Assembly (NCBI GenBank): GCA_001936135.1
Contig: CP012812.1
Location: 2,294,001 to 2,358,000 of the forward strand
Length of the DNA: 64,000 bases
Source of the DNA: Saccharomycopsis fibuligera x Saccharomycopsis cf. fibuligera
Taxonomy: Eukaryota > Ascomycota > Saccharomycetes > Ascoideales > Saccharomycopsidaceae
Direction: 5' to 3'
Shown one piece after another: positions 9,883 through 21,066 of this stretch. The first letter of the stretch is position 1. Every line of letters begins with the position of its first letter. Made by a program: the position numbers and the translations under genes. The notes beneath the pieces were generated by a model that made no database searches, was not told the origin of the DNA, and saw only the letters and a list, made by a program, of their open reading frames with translations.

Positions 9883-9893
9883 GTAGTGTGTAG
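9883..9893. repeat. Target-site duplication, left copy
   Basis: GTAGTGTGTAG, directly before the T run that is the poly(A) tail of the minus-strand LINE-B copy. An identical 11-mer lies at 10467-10477, exactly where similarity to the longer LINE-B copy ends. Confidence 0.85.
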
Positions 9894-10466
9894 TTTTTTT
9901 TCACACACAATATCGATTTATTATTTCTATATGAACGGTAGAAAATAAGATCTTATAAACTTATCTATATAGTATATACAGTATAGTTCAGTTGTTATTA
10001 TATAGAGGAAACTTGTACAAGTGAAAAACCCCGTTAGTATTAGTTAGACTTTAATGGATTAGTTGGATTTGAAATAGCTTATAGTCTAGGATGGATGATA
10101 TTTTATTTTTTTTATTTTTTTTTTATTTTTTTTTTTTTTTGAGGGTCATTGCTTTGCTGTCGACAGATAAAAAAAAAGGGTCTCACTTCAATACCATCTT
10201 CCACTCACTAAGATAACATTGATGTGTTATCTAATTCATTACCGTGGTGATGTAGTAAATAAGACTAGAGATTGGAATGGTTTTCCAATCAAAGTCCTTA
10301 TCTTGCCGTAGGCGGGAGTATTTCTTTTGGAATATCAAGTAGTTGTCGACCTGGATTAATTCTCGTGTGTCACTGGATGGAAGGATGAGGCTGTCCCAGC
10401 TCAATTCCTTATTTAGATGTAACTTGTTCCATAATGCTTGTGCTACTGGACATTTAACCAAAAAGC
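9894..10466 (-). mobile_element. LINE-B copy 1: 5'-truncated non-LTR retrotransposon fragment
   Basis: On the minus strand this fragment codes for the last part of a LINE ORF2 (from about FLVKCPVAQALWNKL to ISSLIYYITTVMN, stop near 10231), then carries a 3' region with a hairpin at 10211-10232, an A-rich tract (T-rich in plus, about 10100-10140) and a terminal tail at 9894-9901. It matches the LINE-B copy at 29377-30990 almost base for base over the coding end. Similarity stops inside the zinc-knuckle region at 'ccaaaaag', where the target-site duplication begins. The 11-bp duplication and 5' truncation are hallmarks of target-primed reverse transcription. The remnant cannot code for reverse transcriptase. 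Confidence 0.9.
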
Positions 10467-10477
10467 GTAGTGTGTAG
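10467..10477. repeat. Target-site duplication, right copy
   Basis: GTAGTGTGTAG, identical to 9883-9893; together they bracket LINE-B copy 1. Confidence 0.85.
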
Positions 10478-10703
10478 ATAGCCATCAATGTAGATATGTT
10501 AACACCGGTTTTAATACACGTGACCAAATTTCTTGCGCGGTTTTCATTTTACAAGATTCCGTCTTAATTTCTTGACTGCGTCTTCTTGATTTGATTAGGT
10601 GTTTCTAACTCTTGCGAAGCATTTATTACCTCAATTACCTGAAGCGAAAAGTCATTGACAATCAATTCGATTTCAACCATCAATCTATTCATAGTCAACA
10701 ACC

Positions 10704-11861
10704 ATGGCCTCCACTAGAGAGTCAGACTTTTCAGTTGCCGGTGATGTGGATCCAAATCTATCAACCCAATCCAACAACAATCGAAACTCAATAGATTCCT
10801 TAGTATACTCATCATTTTCTGCCAACAATATACCAAACAGACATCAAAGACCGCCATCGATAGCGTCATCATCTTACTCAAACTTTCGAAAGCAGAACTT
10901 TGGCAGCAACAATAGGAATTGGCAAGGGCCCTATGGTGGATCCAGTTTTAGCGGTCAATACTCTGGTTACGGTAACCTATTCGCTGGCTATGCTAGAAAC
11001 ACCACCCGGTTTCTTAAATTCAAAGTGCCAGTATTCTTCAAAAGATTCTTGAAACCACCGACGTTAGATTTCGATAAATCCATATGGGAAATATTTTATT
11101 TGATTTTTTCTCCTAAAAAAGTCTACAAAAGTTTATATTATCATAAATACACTAAGAATTACTATCATAGAGACGACCCTTCATTCATAATACTAATAAG
11201 TTTCTTCTTGGTCATTAGTGCCATTGCTTGGGGCATAACATACAACTTGAAATTCTTGGGAATATTGAAATTAATATTATACATGGTGGTTGTGGATTTT
11301 TATCTTATTGGGATAATAGTCTCCACGATAAATTGGTTTTTAGTAAACAAATTTTTACGCAAAAACACTTATCTTAATCTGTTGCACGGCAGCGGTTCAG
11401 CTTATCAAAATGAACCATATCTCAAGAGTTCCAACAATAAAATATTGGCACTTTTCCAATCACTTGTACATAAAGCAGGCTCATTTTTTAGCAATAGCGG
11501 TAGTCGGCTAGAATCTTCAATTTCTTCATCTTCGGAAGAAACTCTAGAATGGGCATATTGTTTTGACATCCATGCTAATTCATTTTTGATCATTTGGATA
11601 AACTTGTACTTGATGCAGTTTATTCTCCTACCGGTACTTGTACTCAATAATTTTTTTAGCAGATTGCTCGGCAATACTTTATATTTAATTACTTTGTCAT
11701 ATTATTGTGTCAATAGTTTCTACGGTTACAATATTTTGCCCTTCTTGTTCAAGACGGAATTCATTTTGATTCCGATTCCAATATTCATAATCACTTGGCT
11801 TGTATTGACGCTATGTGGCTTCAATATGACAAACTACATGATTGATAGTTATTTTAATTAA
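10704..11861 (+). CDS. GMH1: Golgi membrane protein of the UNC-50 family
   Basis: The 385-residue protein has a Ser/Asn-rich cytosolic N-terminus (1-110) followed by the UNC-50 core: 'LDFDKSIWEIFYLIFSPKKV' and 'YYHKYTKNYYHRDDPSFIIL' (about 125-170) are signature segments. Five or so hydrophobic segments follow, near residues 169-187, 190-215, 293-315, 325-340 and 350-375. In S. cerevisiae Gmh1 is an integral Golgi protein that interacts with the Arf-GEF Gea1/Gea2. A Ser-rich insertion (about 255-283) between transmembrane segments is lineage-specific. It ends 219 bp from the VPS15 stop (convergent). Confidence 0.93.
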   Translation: MASTRESDFSVAGDVDPNLSTQSNNNRNSIDSLVYSSFSANNIPNRHQRPPSIASSSYSNFRKQNFGSNNRNWQGPYGGSSFSGQYSGYGNLFAGYARNTTRFLKFKVPVFFKRFLKPPTLDFDKSIWEIFYLIFSPKKVYKSLYYHKYTKNYYHRDDPSFIILISFFLVISAIAWGITYNLKFLGILKLILYMVVVDFYLIGIIVSTINWFLVNKFLRKNTYLNLLHGSGSAYQNEPYLKSSNNKILALFQSLVHKAGSFFSNSGSRLESSISSSSEETLEWAYCFDIHANSFLIIWINLYLMQFILLPVLVLNNFFSRLLGNTLYLITLSYYCVNSFYGYNILPFLFKTEFILIPIPIFIITWLVLTLCGFNMTNYMIDSYFN

Positions 11862-12080
11862 GTGACATGAATGGCATATATGAAAATAAAACATATTTTA
11901 CAGAAATTAAACAAGATTGTAGAATTGCCGGTGTTGAAACTATTATATCTACATTGATATAATATTGACCGCAATTGTACCTCCAAATGCAATGCATATA
12001 AAATAGAATAGTACTGAATGTTTTTTCATGATAAAGTTTTCAGCATCATAAACGTAAATAAAATATACCCCTACCACTAC

Positions 12081-15000
12081 CTATTTATACACATTAATAA
12101 CCCCATTTCTATCCCCAGAAACAATCATGAAATAAGGCTTACAAAGCAACGTCATATCAGTAATCACATCATGATGGTTTCTAATTGCTTCTTTCTGCTC
12201 ATTAAAAATCAACCTTGATCTGTGTCTTTTCTGCTTCGTGTTGTCCCTACTACCACCATTGCTGCTTGCTGTTTTGGCTTGACTAATCATCTTTGAATTA
12301 TCAGGATGAAAAATATCCCAAAACATAATTCTATGGGTATTTGCTTTACTACTAAAAAGATATAGTTGTTTTTTATGAGAACTAGTAGAAACTTTTAGCT
12401 CGGTAAATGAGGTCATTTTGTACTCATCGCTATCTTCAGCTTCAATGTTATCCTGGTTGATTCGCTCCAAGTCAATGGTTTCTTCTAATTCATCAAACAA
12501 AAAGCTGTCAGTTTTCATACTAAGCAAGTTATCATCATCAGCTTCAATGTCAAATTCGTCATCATCATTAAGCTCGATAAGTTTAGAATTATTATCAGAT
12601 TTACTGTTTTTGTTTATGCAGTAGACTTCTTGAATTTTTCCTTTGGAAATATCATAAATAGATAAGCCATTATTATCACTTAACAATGAGAAAAATGAAT
12701 GTTTATAAGTATTGAACGAACTGCTTAACTTCTTGATTGGTTTACCAGTGGTAAATTTCCAACTTTTCAAATTAAGCTTGAAGCGCAAATCCCAAAGAGT
12801 CAAGTAGCCCTTATTTGTGCCCACAATAATCCAAGTGCCACGACTATCAGCACAAAATGTAGTAGTAACCCCATAGGCTAATGAATTCTGCAATTTATAC
12901 TCAACCGTCATCGTTCTGACATCAATAGCAAGTATTTGCGATAAGCTAGTAATAAGGATAAGCAATGGTTTATTTTCTACCACCACAAATTCCATAGCTG
13001 TAGCATACTCATTAGTTTTTTGAAACTTGAAAGATCGTATTTGAACAAGTTTTCTAATTTTGTAGTGATCTTTAGCAGTGCGGCAAACTCGGTAAATCTT
13101 GACATTTGTCTTTGTTGAAACTGCAAAACAATCACGATTTTGAATAAAGCAAACGTTCTTAACTGGGAATTTCAAATTTATTGATAATGTAGACTTACTA
13201 GTTACGTTTCTTTCCAACCTGAGAGCATCCCATATTTTCAAATATCCATCTTCGCCGCCTGATACAAAATAGGAATAGTCGGGGGATGTAACTAAACAGT
13301 TTATAGCACCTTCATGTTCCAATAAATGAGCCACTAGTGTTCCCTTTGGAGGCCAACTTTTTGAGTTTTTATTTTTGTTAGCAATGATATTAGATAGATT
13401 GTCTTCTAATGGTAAAGTAATTGATGGACCAAACTCGTAGAAATTTTCCAATGTGGTGATGAAATCATAATTGTTTAAAAATTTTAAAACATGTTCATTG
13501 TTGCCATTGTAACTGTGAGTAATTATTGGGTGCACCGGTGGCTTATCAAGCCGTTTGGCAACATTATCATTATCAGCAGAAAGATTCAATGAGCTCGCCA
13601 GCAAACTCTGATTGACACTATCTAGCTCACCGTAAACATTTTCCTGATTTGTTAATATTGATGGCGTAGCTTTTTTCAAAGTGAATAGCAACATTCCAGT
13701 CTCATCTGAAATCACTGGAACATTAAAATTATTGTTTTGTGAAACTGTGCTGAAGACGCTTTCATTATCTGACTTAAGCACTTTTTCACCACCATTGTCA
13801 TCATCAATTTTGTGTGTATCGGACAATTCAGTATTACCGGTATTACCTGAACGCTCCATCAGAGGCTTGAACACAATATCCAAAAATACGTTTCTCGGGA
13901 ATGCCCCCAATTTTTGAATCTCCGTGATTACGATTTCAGATTTTTCTTTCAATGATTGAGACCTGGATGCTTTTTTGATATGATCCTTCAATGCGTAAAC
14001 TTTCCATAAATCATTTTCCAGTAATCCTGATGCTCTAAGGCGCTTAACCCACGACTTGTCTTCCGAAGTGAGCTGAATTGCGCTTGAAGAAGTTCCTGCT
14101 CCTCCCCCTGAAACCGAGAATGTTCTAGATCCTGCATTCGGAGATGGCAGTTTTTTATTTTTTTCACCCGTTACTTTGGAAAGCATCCCAGTAATTGATT
14201 TGGTTATTGACGATGATGAAGATGTGCCATTAGCTGAATTTTTCTTTATTGCAGTAGCAGCATTTTTATTATTATTTTCCCAAAATGCAGTATTTGAAGC
14301 ATGTTGACACCAAGTGAAGGCCAAATTGTACACTGATCTAGGAATAGGCCTTTTAGCGCATGGGTATAATGAATCCCAGCCAAATTCTGTAACTTCGTAT
14401 TCCAAGTATGGTCTAATTATAGGATACAATGTACAAAACACATCAGCCAACAATAATTTTTGACTCACCGTAATTATGAAGATTATTGCTGCCTGCCGTA
14501 TCCATTCATTTGGATGCAAAATCAATTTTGAAATGTTCTTTGTGAGTTCCCAAATGTCGTGTTTTTTGATGACTCCCAATTTGACAAGTTCAGTGAAGTT
14601 TTGTAGAACTTGAATAACTATGAATTCCTCCGGATCTGATAATGATTGTACTAGCAAAGGTAAGATATACTGCTCCAAACTTATGGTGCCCACGTATATT
14701 GATATTCCGATAATTGATTTGACGAAAGCTAGCCTTAGAGCAGAACTTTTGTCATTCAAATAGGTAATTAGATGGCTAAGCACAATATCGTTAGTTTTTT
14801 CTTTACCGATGACTGCACAAAGTATGTGAATATTCGAAAGCAACGAAATTTTAGTATTTTCATCACCGGTTAAAACAAGCACAGTAAACATTTCAATAAT
14901 CTCTATCAAAGACTGTTTAGAAATATCCGATGATGATGATGGTGATGACGGTGAATATGAAGATATTATATCAAGATTATTTGCATCATTCTCCAATTCT

Positions 15001-16901
15001 AATTCAAAATTAGTCATTGTTTCCAATGAGTTAGATTTCAAAATTTGACCCAATTCATAAAACCTAATGATGTTTAATGCTAAGTTAGGTAACAACACAG
15101 CAAAAAACATTTTTTCATAAGGTAAGCAATATTCTTTAGTCAAGTAAATTTTGATTTTGGGAATGATGTACTCTGGAAAAATAAGAGCATTGAGGGGCGT
15201 AATAACATCAACCATTGAAATTATCTGAGTTAAACTCTTGAGTGCCAGAATCCTAACTTCAACACATTCGTCATCTAGCAAAGATGCCAAAAATGGAATA
15301 CAGCGGTCCAATTTGGCTTCATCATGGACTCTTTCACTGAGGGCTATCAATAGTTCAATGCCTTTAATTCTAGAAGATGCAACATAAGTGTTTCGTAGTG
15401 AAGATATAATTATGTTTAGTAAAAGCAATGGAAGATTGTTAGAAACGTCTACGTTCTTTGTTGATTTCATAACGTAGTTCCTCGGTATTCCTGGTAAATT
15501 GAAAGACACTGGGAAAAGTGCAACTTCGTTGAGGTTTCTATGATCTTCTTTGTTCGAATTTTGCACTTCATATTTCAATTCCAATGCTTGGGCAATCTTG
15601 TCATATTCATTATACATTTTCTCGATTCTGTAATCGCATTCTTTAAGTCTTTTGATCACTGTAGCTTCTTTTTTATTGTTTGTTTCCAAAGATCCAGCAG
15701 CAGTGAAATCTGGTGGTGTTATATGAATAAGACCATTTATGTAGTCCCCCAAGAAGTTGTAAAAAATTTGTGGGAATATGCTGTTTTTAAAAATTTGTAA
15801 ATATTCAGTTGCCGATTTTCTGTCCTTGGGGTTCAAACTAATCATACTTTTGATCAAACTTTTCACGTTATCGTTACTGACATTTTGCAAATTGGGATAA
15901 TATGTACCATTTTTATACTTGAATAACTGTGATAATGTAAAAATGGATCCCCCTTCCAAGTACAATTCTGCAATAACGCATCCAAGACTGAAAATATCCA
16001 TCCTGGCACTAACTTCATCGTTAAGCTTGTTTTTCTGTATTGGATCATTGGCGTCTAAATTTTTGGATAAAAACCTTTCCGGTGCCAAATAACAGTTTCT
16101 TCGCTGTGATGTATCAAAATAAAAGAAGAATTCTCCTGGATTATCTTCTGGTAAGTAAGTTGGTTTGTATGAGGCGAAATCAGTCAAATATACAGAATTC
16201 CATGTTGTAACCAACACATTTTCCGTTTTGATATCGCCATGAGTTATCCCTAGCTCATGGCATTTGGCCAAAATGTTCAATAATTGATAAATTATCCAAA
16301 TTTTCTCCACTGGTTCTAAAAATGGTCTAGTGCTTAAACGATCATAAAGATTATTGTTCAAGTATTGTCGTATTAAGTATGCTGCTCTTTCAGTTTCAAT
16401 GAATTTATCAAAAGTAATGACTCCGGGCACTCGTGATAGCGTGGACCGTTGTTTGTCTAAGATATGCCTCCAGTACTTCAAATCTGATTTATCTCTTGTG
16501 GCTGTGGAGGTTGCGGCGGTGGTGGCGGTAGTTGCTTCTTGATTATGCTCAGGGGTACCGTTCACAACAGTCACATCGCCGCTATCCGTTAAGCTACCAT
16601 TGGCATAATCGCCTCCGGTTCCATTGCCGATACTGTTTCCGTTTCCATTACCATTGTTGATATTGCTAGCATTGTTATCGCTACTGCTACTACTATTGGC
16701 AGCCGCATCAGGTTTGACAAATAATTTCACGAGCACATACTCGCCACCATCTTTCTCATTAGTACACTGTAAAGATTTCAAGAACCTGCTATCCTGGATT
16801 ACTTTTTCAAAATTCAATGAATCAAGAATGTCAATGTATGAAGACAATGAGATGGTGTTGGATAATAGCTTGGGAGCGAGGATTGAAGGATTGCCGCCCA
16901 T
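12081..16901 (-). CDS. VPS15: Vps15, regulatory serine/threonine protein kinase of the Vps34 PI3-kinase complex
   Basis: The 1606-residue protein starts MGGNPS, fitting the N-myristoylation signal of Vps15. A protein kinase-like domain (about 25-370) contains the catalytic loop HGDIKTENVL and LTDFASYKPTYLPEDNPGEF, as in other Vps15 proteins (DFA in place of DFG). HEAT-type helical repeats cover the centre (about 470-860) and WD40 repeats the C-terminus (about 1130-1606, for example HEGAINCLVTSPDYSYFVSG and GEDGYLKIWD). Vps15 anchors and activates Vps34 on endosomal and autophagic membranes for vacuolar sorting and autophagy. Low-complexity Asn/Gly/Ser inserts at about 75-145 and 910-970 make it longer than the S. 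cerevisiae protein (about 1450 residues). It is convergent with GMH1 and transcribed in the same direction as the GATA gene upstream of it. Confidence 0.95.
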   Translation of the reverse strand: MGGNPSILAPKLLSNTISLSSYIDILDSLNFEKVIQDSRFLKSLQCTNEKDGGEYVLVKLFVKPDAAANSSSSSDNNASNINNGNGNGNSIGNGTGGDYANGSLTDSGDVTVVNGTPEHNQEATTATTAATSTATRDKSDLKYWRHILDKQRSTLSRVPGVITFDKFIETERAAYLIRQYLNNNLYDRLSTRPFLEPVEKIWIIYQLLNILAKCHELGITHGDIKTENVLVTTWNSVYLTDFASYKPTYLPEDNPGEFFFYFDTSQRRNCYLAPERFLSKNLDANDPIQKNKLNDEVSARMDIFSLGCVIAELYLEGGSIFTLSQLFKYKNGTYYPNLQNVSNDNVKSLIKSMISLNPKDRKSATEYLQIFKNSIFPQIFYNFLGDYINGLIHITPPDFTAAGSLETNNKKEATVIKRLKECDYRIEKMYNEYDKIAQALELKYEVQNSNKEDHRNLNEVALFPVSFNLPGIPRNYVMKSTKNVDVSNNLPLLLLNIIISSLRNTYVASSRIKGIELLIALSERVHDEAKLDRCIPFLASLLDDECVEVRILALKSLTQIISMVDVITPLNALIFPEYIIPKIKIYLTKEYCLPYEKMFFAVLLPNLALNIIRFYELGQILKSNSLETMTNFELELENDANNLDIISSYSPSSPSSSSDISKQSLIEIIEMFTVLVLTGDENTKISLLSNIHILCAVIGKEKTNDIVLSHLITYLNDKSSALRLAFVKSIIGISIYVGTISLEQYILPLLVQSLSDPEEFIVIQVLQNFTELVKLGVIKKHDIWELTKNISKLILHPNEWIRQAAIIFIITVSQKLLLADVFCTLYPIIRPYLEYEVTEFGWDSLYPCAKRPIPRSVYNLAFTWCQHASNTAFWENNNKNAATAIKKNSANGTSSSSSITKSITGMLSKVTGEKNKKLPSPNAGSRTFSVSGGGAGTSSSAIQLTSEDKSWVKRLRASGLLENDLWKVYALKDHIKKASRSQSLKEKSEIVITEIQKLGAFPRNVFLDIVFKPLMERSGNTGNTELSDTHKIDDDNGGEKVLKSDNESVFSTVSQNNNFNVPVISDETGMLLFTLKKATPSILTNQENVYGELDSVNQSLLASSLNLSADNDNVAKRLDKPPVHPIITHSYNGNNEHVLKFLNNYDFITTLENFYEFGPSITLPLEDNLSNIIANKNKNSKSWPPKGTLVAHLLEHEGAINCLVTSPDYSYFVSGGEDGYLKIWDALRLERNVTSKSTLSINLKFPVKNVCFIQNRDCFAVSTKTNVKIYRVCRTAKDHYKIRKLVQIRSFKFQKTNEYATAMEFVVVENKPLLILITSLSQILAIDVRTMTVEYKLQNSLAYGVTTTFCADSRGTWIIVGTNKGYLTLWDLRFKLNLKSWKFTTGKPIKKLSSSFNTYKHSFFSLLSDNNGLSIYDISKGKIQEVYCINKNSKSDNNSKLIELNDDDEFDIEADDDNLLSMKTDSFLFDELEETIDLERINQDNIEAEDSDEYKMTSFTELKVSTSSHKKQLYLFSSKANTHRIMFWDIFHPDNSKMISQAKTASSNGGSRDNTKQKRHRSRLIFNEQKEAIRNHHDVITDMTLLCKPYFMIVSGDRNGVINVYK

Positions 16902-17095
16902 TTTTTAGCTTTTAGTTTTGGGAAGATCAACGGAATAGATCTCTGAAAATAATTGAGAATTGGTGGGTTGTGGGGTATGATGTTTTTGCAAATCAAGCAC
17001 GGGTATCTGTGTTTGAGGTAGGATTTGTTGGTGTTCGCGTTGTGTGGCCTCTACCGCATCAATTGTATTTCACTGGCTATGTGCCTCCCAATTTC

Positions 17096-17127
<32 letters not shown>

Positions 17128-17840
17128 TAATAATAATATGGAAAATTCCCTTCTCTAGGCAACAACGCTCTGCTAGCAAATAATTCAACAATCAAGTTAT
17201 GCTTGAATATCCGCAAGCTTTCGCCAAATGATAAAAATGGATGGCGGTAAAATATATATGAATGCCAGATGTGCTGTAAACCCTCAGTAAGCGGTATAGC
17301 ATCATCGCTGACCCTGTATTTTTGTATTTACCTTTTCGATGGCGCCCATACAAAAATAAAAGTAAAAAAAAAAAAAAACAGTTTCCAAAGCGCAATTACG
17401 CATAGCAATGCTATATTATGCATATATGCTCTGATATCGCATAATATTGCACAATCTGGCGTTATCGATATAGAAGTACAATTCGGAGAGTGTAAAGCTT
17501 GGATTGCTAATCTTAGAGTCAAACATTGCAAAACTTCGCAACATTTGTCTATTTAATAATTTTAGAAAGTGCAATCATTTTACCCGCATAAATCTATAAC
17601 AAGGAACTAATGTACATTACAATACGATACGATTTTATAAACAAGGTTGGATAACATCGTACAGCCTGATAAGCAACAACTAAGAACTAAAACGTGAAAC
17701 TGAAATATGTAAAATCTAGTAAAATTGTAGAATGATTCTTCGGTATAAATGTTTAAATGGTCTACTTCAGATCCCCTACATTAACACTGGAATGAACTCA
17801 AGAGCATTTCAGCATTAGCGGATTTGTCCCATATCATCCT
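16902..17840. other. Intergenic between VPS15 start and GATA-factor stop
   Basis: 939 bp without a recognisable gene. It contains a trinucleotide repeat at 17096-17139 and an A run at about 17367-17380. Overlapping short open frames around 17190-17560 occur on both strands and have no family resemblance. The part near 16902-17160 is presumably the VPS15 promoter. Confidence 0.55.
17096..17139 (+). repeat. (AAT)n microsatellite
   Basis: About 14 AAT units with one GAT interruption, in the VPS15 upstream region. Confidence 0.95.
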
Positions 17841-20800
17841 TTATCCCTCAACTTTGAGTCTCTTAGCACTGTTAATATTATTACTACCATCACTTCCATT
17901 CGCACTGTTGTGCTCTTCGGTAGCCTCAAATGGTCGTATTTTGCTACTACCATTCTTTTCTTCGTTTGTATCTTTCTTTTCAGCTTTATTGTCACCTTCA
18001 ATTTTATTTATTTCTTCATTTTTTAATTGAGTTTGGCTTCGAGCTGTTGAAGTTGGAGTTATTAAAGACCCAGTTTTAGCCGAAGAATCAGAACCAACAT
18101 GAGAGTCTGGCGAATTTAATTCGTCTTTGAATTTTGAGCTCATGTCGTTATTTATGGTACCAGTAGCAGTGTTTGCCTCAGTAATTGTAGTATCTGTAGT
18201 ACCGGTAGTAGTGCCACTTACAGCATCACTAGCAGCCTTGGCAATTAGTGGTTTTTGAAAATCTTCCTGATATGCCTTCTCGTCATCTTGATCTTGTTTT
18301 TGATTTAAACTTTTCACACCAACTTCAATTTCAACTTCGGCTTCAGCTCCAACATTTTCAGCTTTTCCGTCCTCTTCTTTTTTTACGTTTGGCTGTTTGT
18401 TATGGTGGCTATTTCCAGTAAGAATATTTTCCAGTTTTCCAATCTTCTCTTGAGACTGATGAGAGAAAATATCAGCTTTTTGTCCATTTGTCGGCACATT
18501 TACGCTTGCATGAGGATGAGTATCCTGAATCTTCACATTCGGATTGATAATCTCCTCATTAATCTCCTTAATAATCTCTTCCCGTTCCTTATTTAATCCT
18601 TCCAACTCCTCGTTGCTAACGCTACCACCACTGCAATTCTTCTCCGTAATCAAAAACTTCAATACACGATTCAACGTTAATTTCAAAGTATGGGTTTCCG
18701 TTTCAAAATCATGAGTCTTTTGATGTATGGAACCCTCAACTGATTCCAATTTGTGTTTAGACACGTTTTCACTAGTTTCTAATTCATTGATACGTTTCTT
18801 GTATAGTTCATTAACAACTTCAAGTTCAGAATTTCTCGTTTTAAGTAATGCGTAGTCTTCATTGTCTCTTTCTCTGTCCAATGCAGATACCTGAGGTGAT
18901 GCTGCTGGTAGCAAGGGGAGTGTTTGTGGTGCTAGCGTTTGTGGCGGTGGATGTGGATGTGGATGTGGATGTGGATGTGGACCAGCAGCGCCTAGCTGGT
19001 GATGTTGTTGTTGATGATGATGATGTTGTGGCGGTGGCTGCAATGGTTGAGGTTGCTGTTGCTGTTGGTGTTGTAAGTGGGATGGCTGTTGTGGCAATGG
19101 CGGTAGCACAGGAGACGCAAATGGTTGAGGTCTAGTTAATGACAACTGGGAAATCGGAGCATTATTTGATTCAGTGACTAAAATACTTGGAGATTCAAAT
19201 TTCCCTGATAATGCATTTGAAAGTGGTGGTAGTATAGGGCCATGAGATGGTGGGTGTGGTATTGGTTGTTGCAGCTGGCTAGACGGTTGATTGAGTTCAC
19301 TTAGTATTGGACCAGATGCCATAAAGCTTCTATTTTTCTCTTCTGTGGAATTCAAAATCGACGATGGATTTTGAATGGAGTATCCATTTTGAGTATTATG
19401 ATGTTGTGGATGTTGATGTCCATGATGGTTGCGGTGCTGGTAGTGCTGCTGCTGCTGCTGCTGCTGCTGGCTATCTAGTAACAGAGATGATATTGGCGGT
19501 ATTTCATGATTTTCCAATTTGGCATTTAGCGCTGGAGAATTGAGTGAGAATTTTGCAATACTACTGTTACTTGACTTTGGGAATGGATGATTATGGTGCT
19601 GATGATGAACATTTGAACCAGCGGAAGAAGATCTATTGGCCATACTTTCTAACACTCCGGCAATATTATGCTCAACACTAGTGGCGCTTAATAGAGATTG
19701 TGGAGCACGTCTGCTATTGTTATAACTATTATTAGCTTGAACAGGATTGTTTGAATTATTATTAGCTTGAACAGGATTGTTTGAATTATTATTTGATGGG
19801 GTTGTAGCTAGCAATAATGGCGATGTTATTGTGTTGAGGTTCGTTTGGTACTTCATTGGCGCAGTGGTTGGATAGTTTAATGGATGAGTGATTTGATTCC
19901 AATGTTGTTGCTGCTGCAGTTGGTCCTGATGATGTTGCAGTTGACCAAAATTGGAACCTGATGGTGGGTTTACAGTAAAAGAATGATGAGGAGAATAAGT
20001 GGGAGGAAGATGAGGAGATCTTCCATTTGATCTGGGTAGCAAAGGAATCAAGTTTTCATTGACTTTGCTACCGCCATTTCCACTGCTGTTACTTGAATCG
20101 TTGATCGAGCTGTCATGGTCGTGATTTTTCTTGTCAAGTTTCGCTTTCCGGTTCTTTGGAGATATCTTTTTGCTCTTTGGATCCTTTGAGTTTGAGTTGC
20201 TGTTGTTTGAATTTCCGCTAGCGCTGTTACTATTATTATTGTTGTTGTTGAAATGTTTTATTCTGTTCCTCGACTTGATGACATCTGTCTTGAGGGAAAT
20301 CGGTCTTGGTTTACCATGAAGTTTTAGAAAAAGTCCACAGGCGTTACACAAAACATGGCCAGCGTCGTCTCTTCTCCAAAGAGGTGTGGTTGAAGTTTTA
20401 CAATTATTGCATGTTGGTGACGAGGCATTATTGCTGGTGTTGTTGTTTGTATTGGAGTTAATATTACTGTTATTGTTATCACTATTACTATTACTATTAC
20501 TATTACTATCGCTATTTTTGGAGTTGTTATCAGTGTATGTACCTCCAAGGTGAGACTTTTGAGAGAAAGGCGAGTCAGAGGGCGTTGCCGAGGAGCTTTT
20601 GAGAGTATCTTGAATAACGGAAGCAGCCTTTGGGATATTGTTACTGGCTACTGGAGATATTATAACGTGATTATGGTTCTGAAGCAGTGGGTTTGCAGGT
20701 ACCGCGATAGCGCTAGTTGACGGCTGCACAGGGACACGCGGATTGATAGCCACAGCAGGCGAGCCGAAAGACGAGCCTGGTGGTGGGGGAGTGGTGGACA

Positions 20801-20879
20801 GTGCCGGTCCCAGAGCGGTGGCCTGCGCAGGAGTCGCGGCCAGTGGTACCATGGAGGACGACAGGCCAGAGTTTGTCAT
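17841..20879 (-). CDS. GZF3: GATA-type zinc-finger transcription factor, Gzf3/Dal80-like
   Basis: The 1012-residue protein has one class IV GATA finger at about residues 156-181: [18 protein letters not shown] then [19 protein letters not shown], i.e. C-X2-C-X17-C-X2-C, followed by the basic tail [15 protein letters not shown] heptad-rich segment at about 675-745 ([20 protein letters not shown] and following) looks like the C-terminal coiled coil through which Dal80 and Gzf3 dimerise. The rest is low complexity: Asn/Ser runs around the finger, Gln and His/Pro repeats (about 325-650), and an acidic/Thr-rich tail. Dal80/Gzf3 factors repress nitrogen-catabolite genes by binding GATAAG. The protein is longer than S. 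cerevisiae Gzf3 (about 550). Several GATAA motifs lie in its own promoter. The paralogue (GZF3 versus another single-finger GATA factor) is the uncertain part; the family is not. Confidence 0.75.
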   Translation of the reverse strand: MTNSGLSSSMVPLAATPAQATALGPALSTTPPPPGSSFGSPAVAINPRVPVQPSTSAIAVPANPLLQNHNHVIISPVASNNIPKAASVIQDTLKSSSATPSDSPFSQKSHLGGTYTDNNSKNSDSNSNSNSNSDNNNSNINSNTNNNTSNNASSPTCNNCKTSTTPLWRRDDAGHVLCNACGLFLKLHGKPRPISLKTDVIKSRNRIKHFNNNNNNSNSASGNSNNSNSNSKDPKSKKISPKNRKAKLDKKNHDHDSSINDSSNSSGNGGSKVNENLIPLLPRSNGRSPHLPPTYSPHHSFTVNPPSGSNFGQLQHHQDQLQQQQHWNQITHPLNYPTTAPMKYQTNLNTITSPLLLATTPSNNNSNNPVQANNNSNNPVQANNSYNNSRRAPQSLLSATSVEHNIAGVLESMANRSSSAGSNVHHQHHNHPFPKSSNSSIAKFSLNSPALNAKLENHEIPPISSLLLDSQQQQQQQQHYQHRNHHGHQHPQHHNTQNGYSIQNPSSILNSTEEKNRSFMASGPILSELNQPSSQLQQPIPHPPSHGPILPPLSNALSGKFESPSILVTESNNAPISQLSLTRPQPFASPVLPPLPQQPSHLQHQQQQQPQPLQPPPQHHHHQQQHHQLGAAGPHPHPHPHPHPPPQTLAPQTLPLLPAASPQVSALDRERDNEDYALLKTRNSELEVVNELYKKRINELETSENVSKHKLESVEGSIHQKTHDFETETHTLKLTLNRVLKFLITEKNCSGGSVSNEELEGLNKEREEIIKEINEEIINPNVKIQDTHPHASVNVPTNGQKADIFSHQSQEKIGKLENILTGNSHHNKQPNVKKEEDGKAENVGAEAEVEIEVGVKSLNQKQDQDDEKAYQEDFQKPLIAKAASDAVSGTTTGTTDTTITEANTATGTINNDMSSKFKDELNSPDSHVGSDSSAKTGSLITPTSTARSQTQLKNEEINKIEGDNKAEKKDTNEEKNGSSKIRPFEATEEHNSANGSDGSNNINSAKRLKVEG
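18953..18981 (-). repeat. His-Pro coding hexanucleotide repeat in the GATA gene
   Basis: Tandem GGATGT units (plus strand) code for alternating His-Pro in the GATA factor. Confidence 0.85.
19443..19471 (-). repeat. CAG/CTG triplet run (polyGln) in the GATA gene
   Basis: Nine or so pure CTG units on the plus strand, read as CAG for polyglutamine on the coding strand. Pure triplet runs of this kind are often length-polymorphic. Confidence 0.85.
19731..19790 (-). repeat. Exact 30-bp tandem duplication inside the GATA gene
   Basis: Unit 19731-19760 is repeated without mismatch at 19761-19790. It is in frame and gives two copies of the peptide unit [10 protein letters not shown]. The identity points to a recent duplication. 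Confidence 0.9.
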
Positions 20880-21060
20880 GGTGGTGGTATTAGTTGTTCG
20901 GGGGGATAGCTGGAGAAGAAGTGGTTATAGCATGAAAGTGGGCCACAGTTTGAAGAGTTAGTTATATTGTTACTCGGGGCTTGAAATCTTTTTTTTTTTT
21001 TTTTTTTTTAATTTAATTTTTTTTTTTTTTTATTTTTTTTTATCTTTATTTTTTCTCTTC

Positions 21061-21066
21061 GATAAG
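21061..21066 (+). promoter_or_regulatory. GATAAG motif upstream of the GATA-factor gene
   Basis: GATAAG, 182 bp upstream of the GATA-factor start, is the core site bound by its own family. A reverse copy (CTTATC) is at 21565-21570 and further GATAA cores lie between. Dal80/Gzf3 genes are regulated by GATA factors in S. cerevisiae, so auto- or cross-regulation is a reasonable inference, although GATAA is common by chance in AT-rich DNA. Confidence 0.35.

Larger units (their letters stand above)
9764..10703. other. Intergenic LEO1 to GMH1, occupied by a LINE-B fragment
   Basis: Of these 940 bp, 9894-10466 is a retroelement fragment (separate entry). What remains is LEO1 3' flank, including a short GTGTAGT-like repeat at 9873-9893 that served as target site, and about 230 bp upstream of GMH1. 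Confidence 0.7.
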
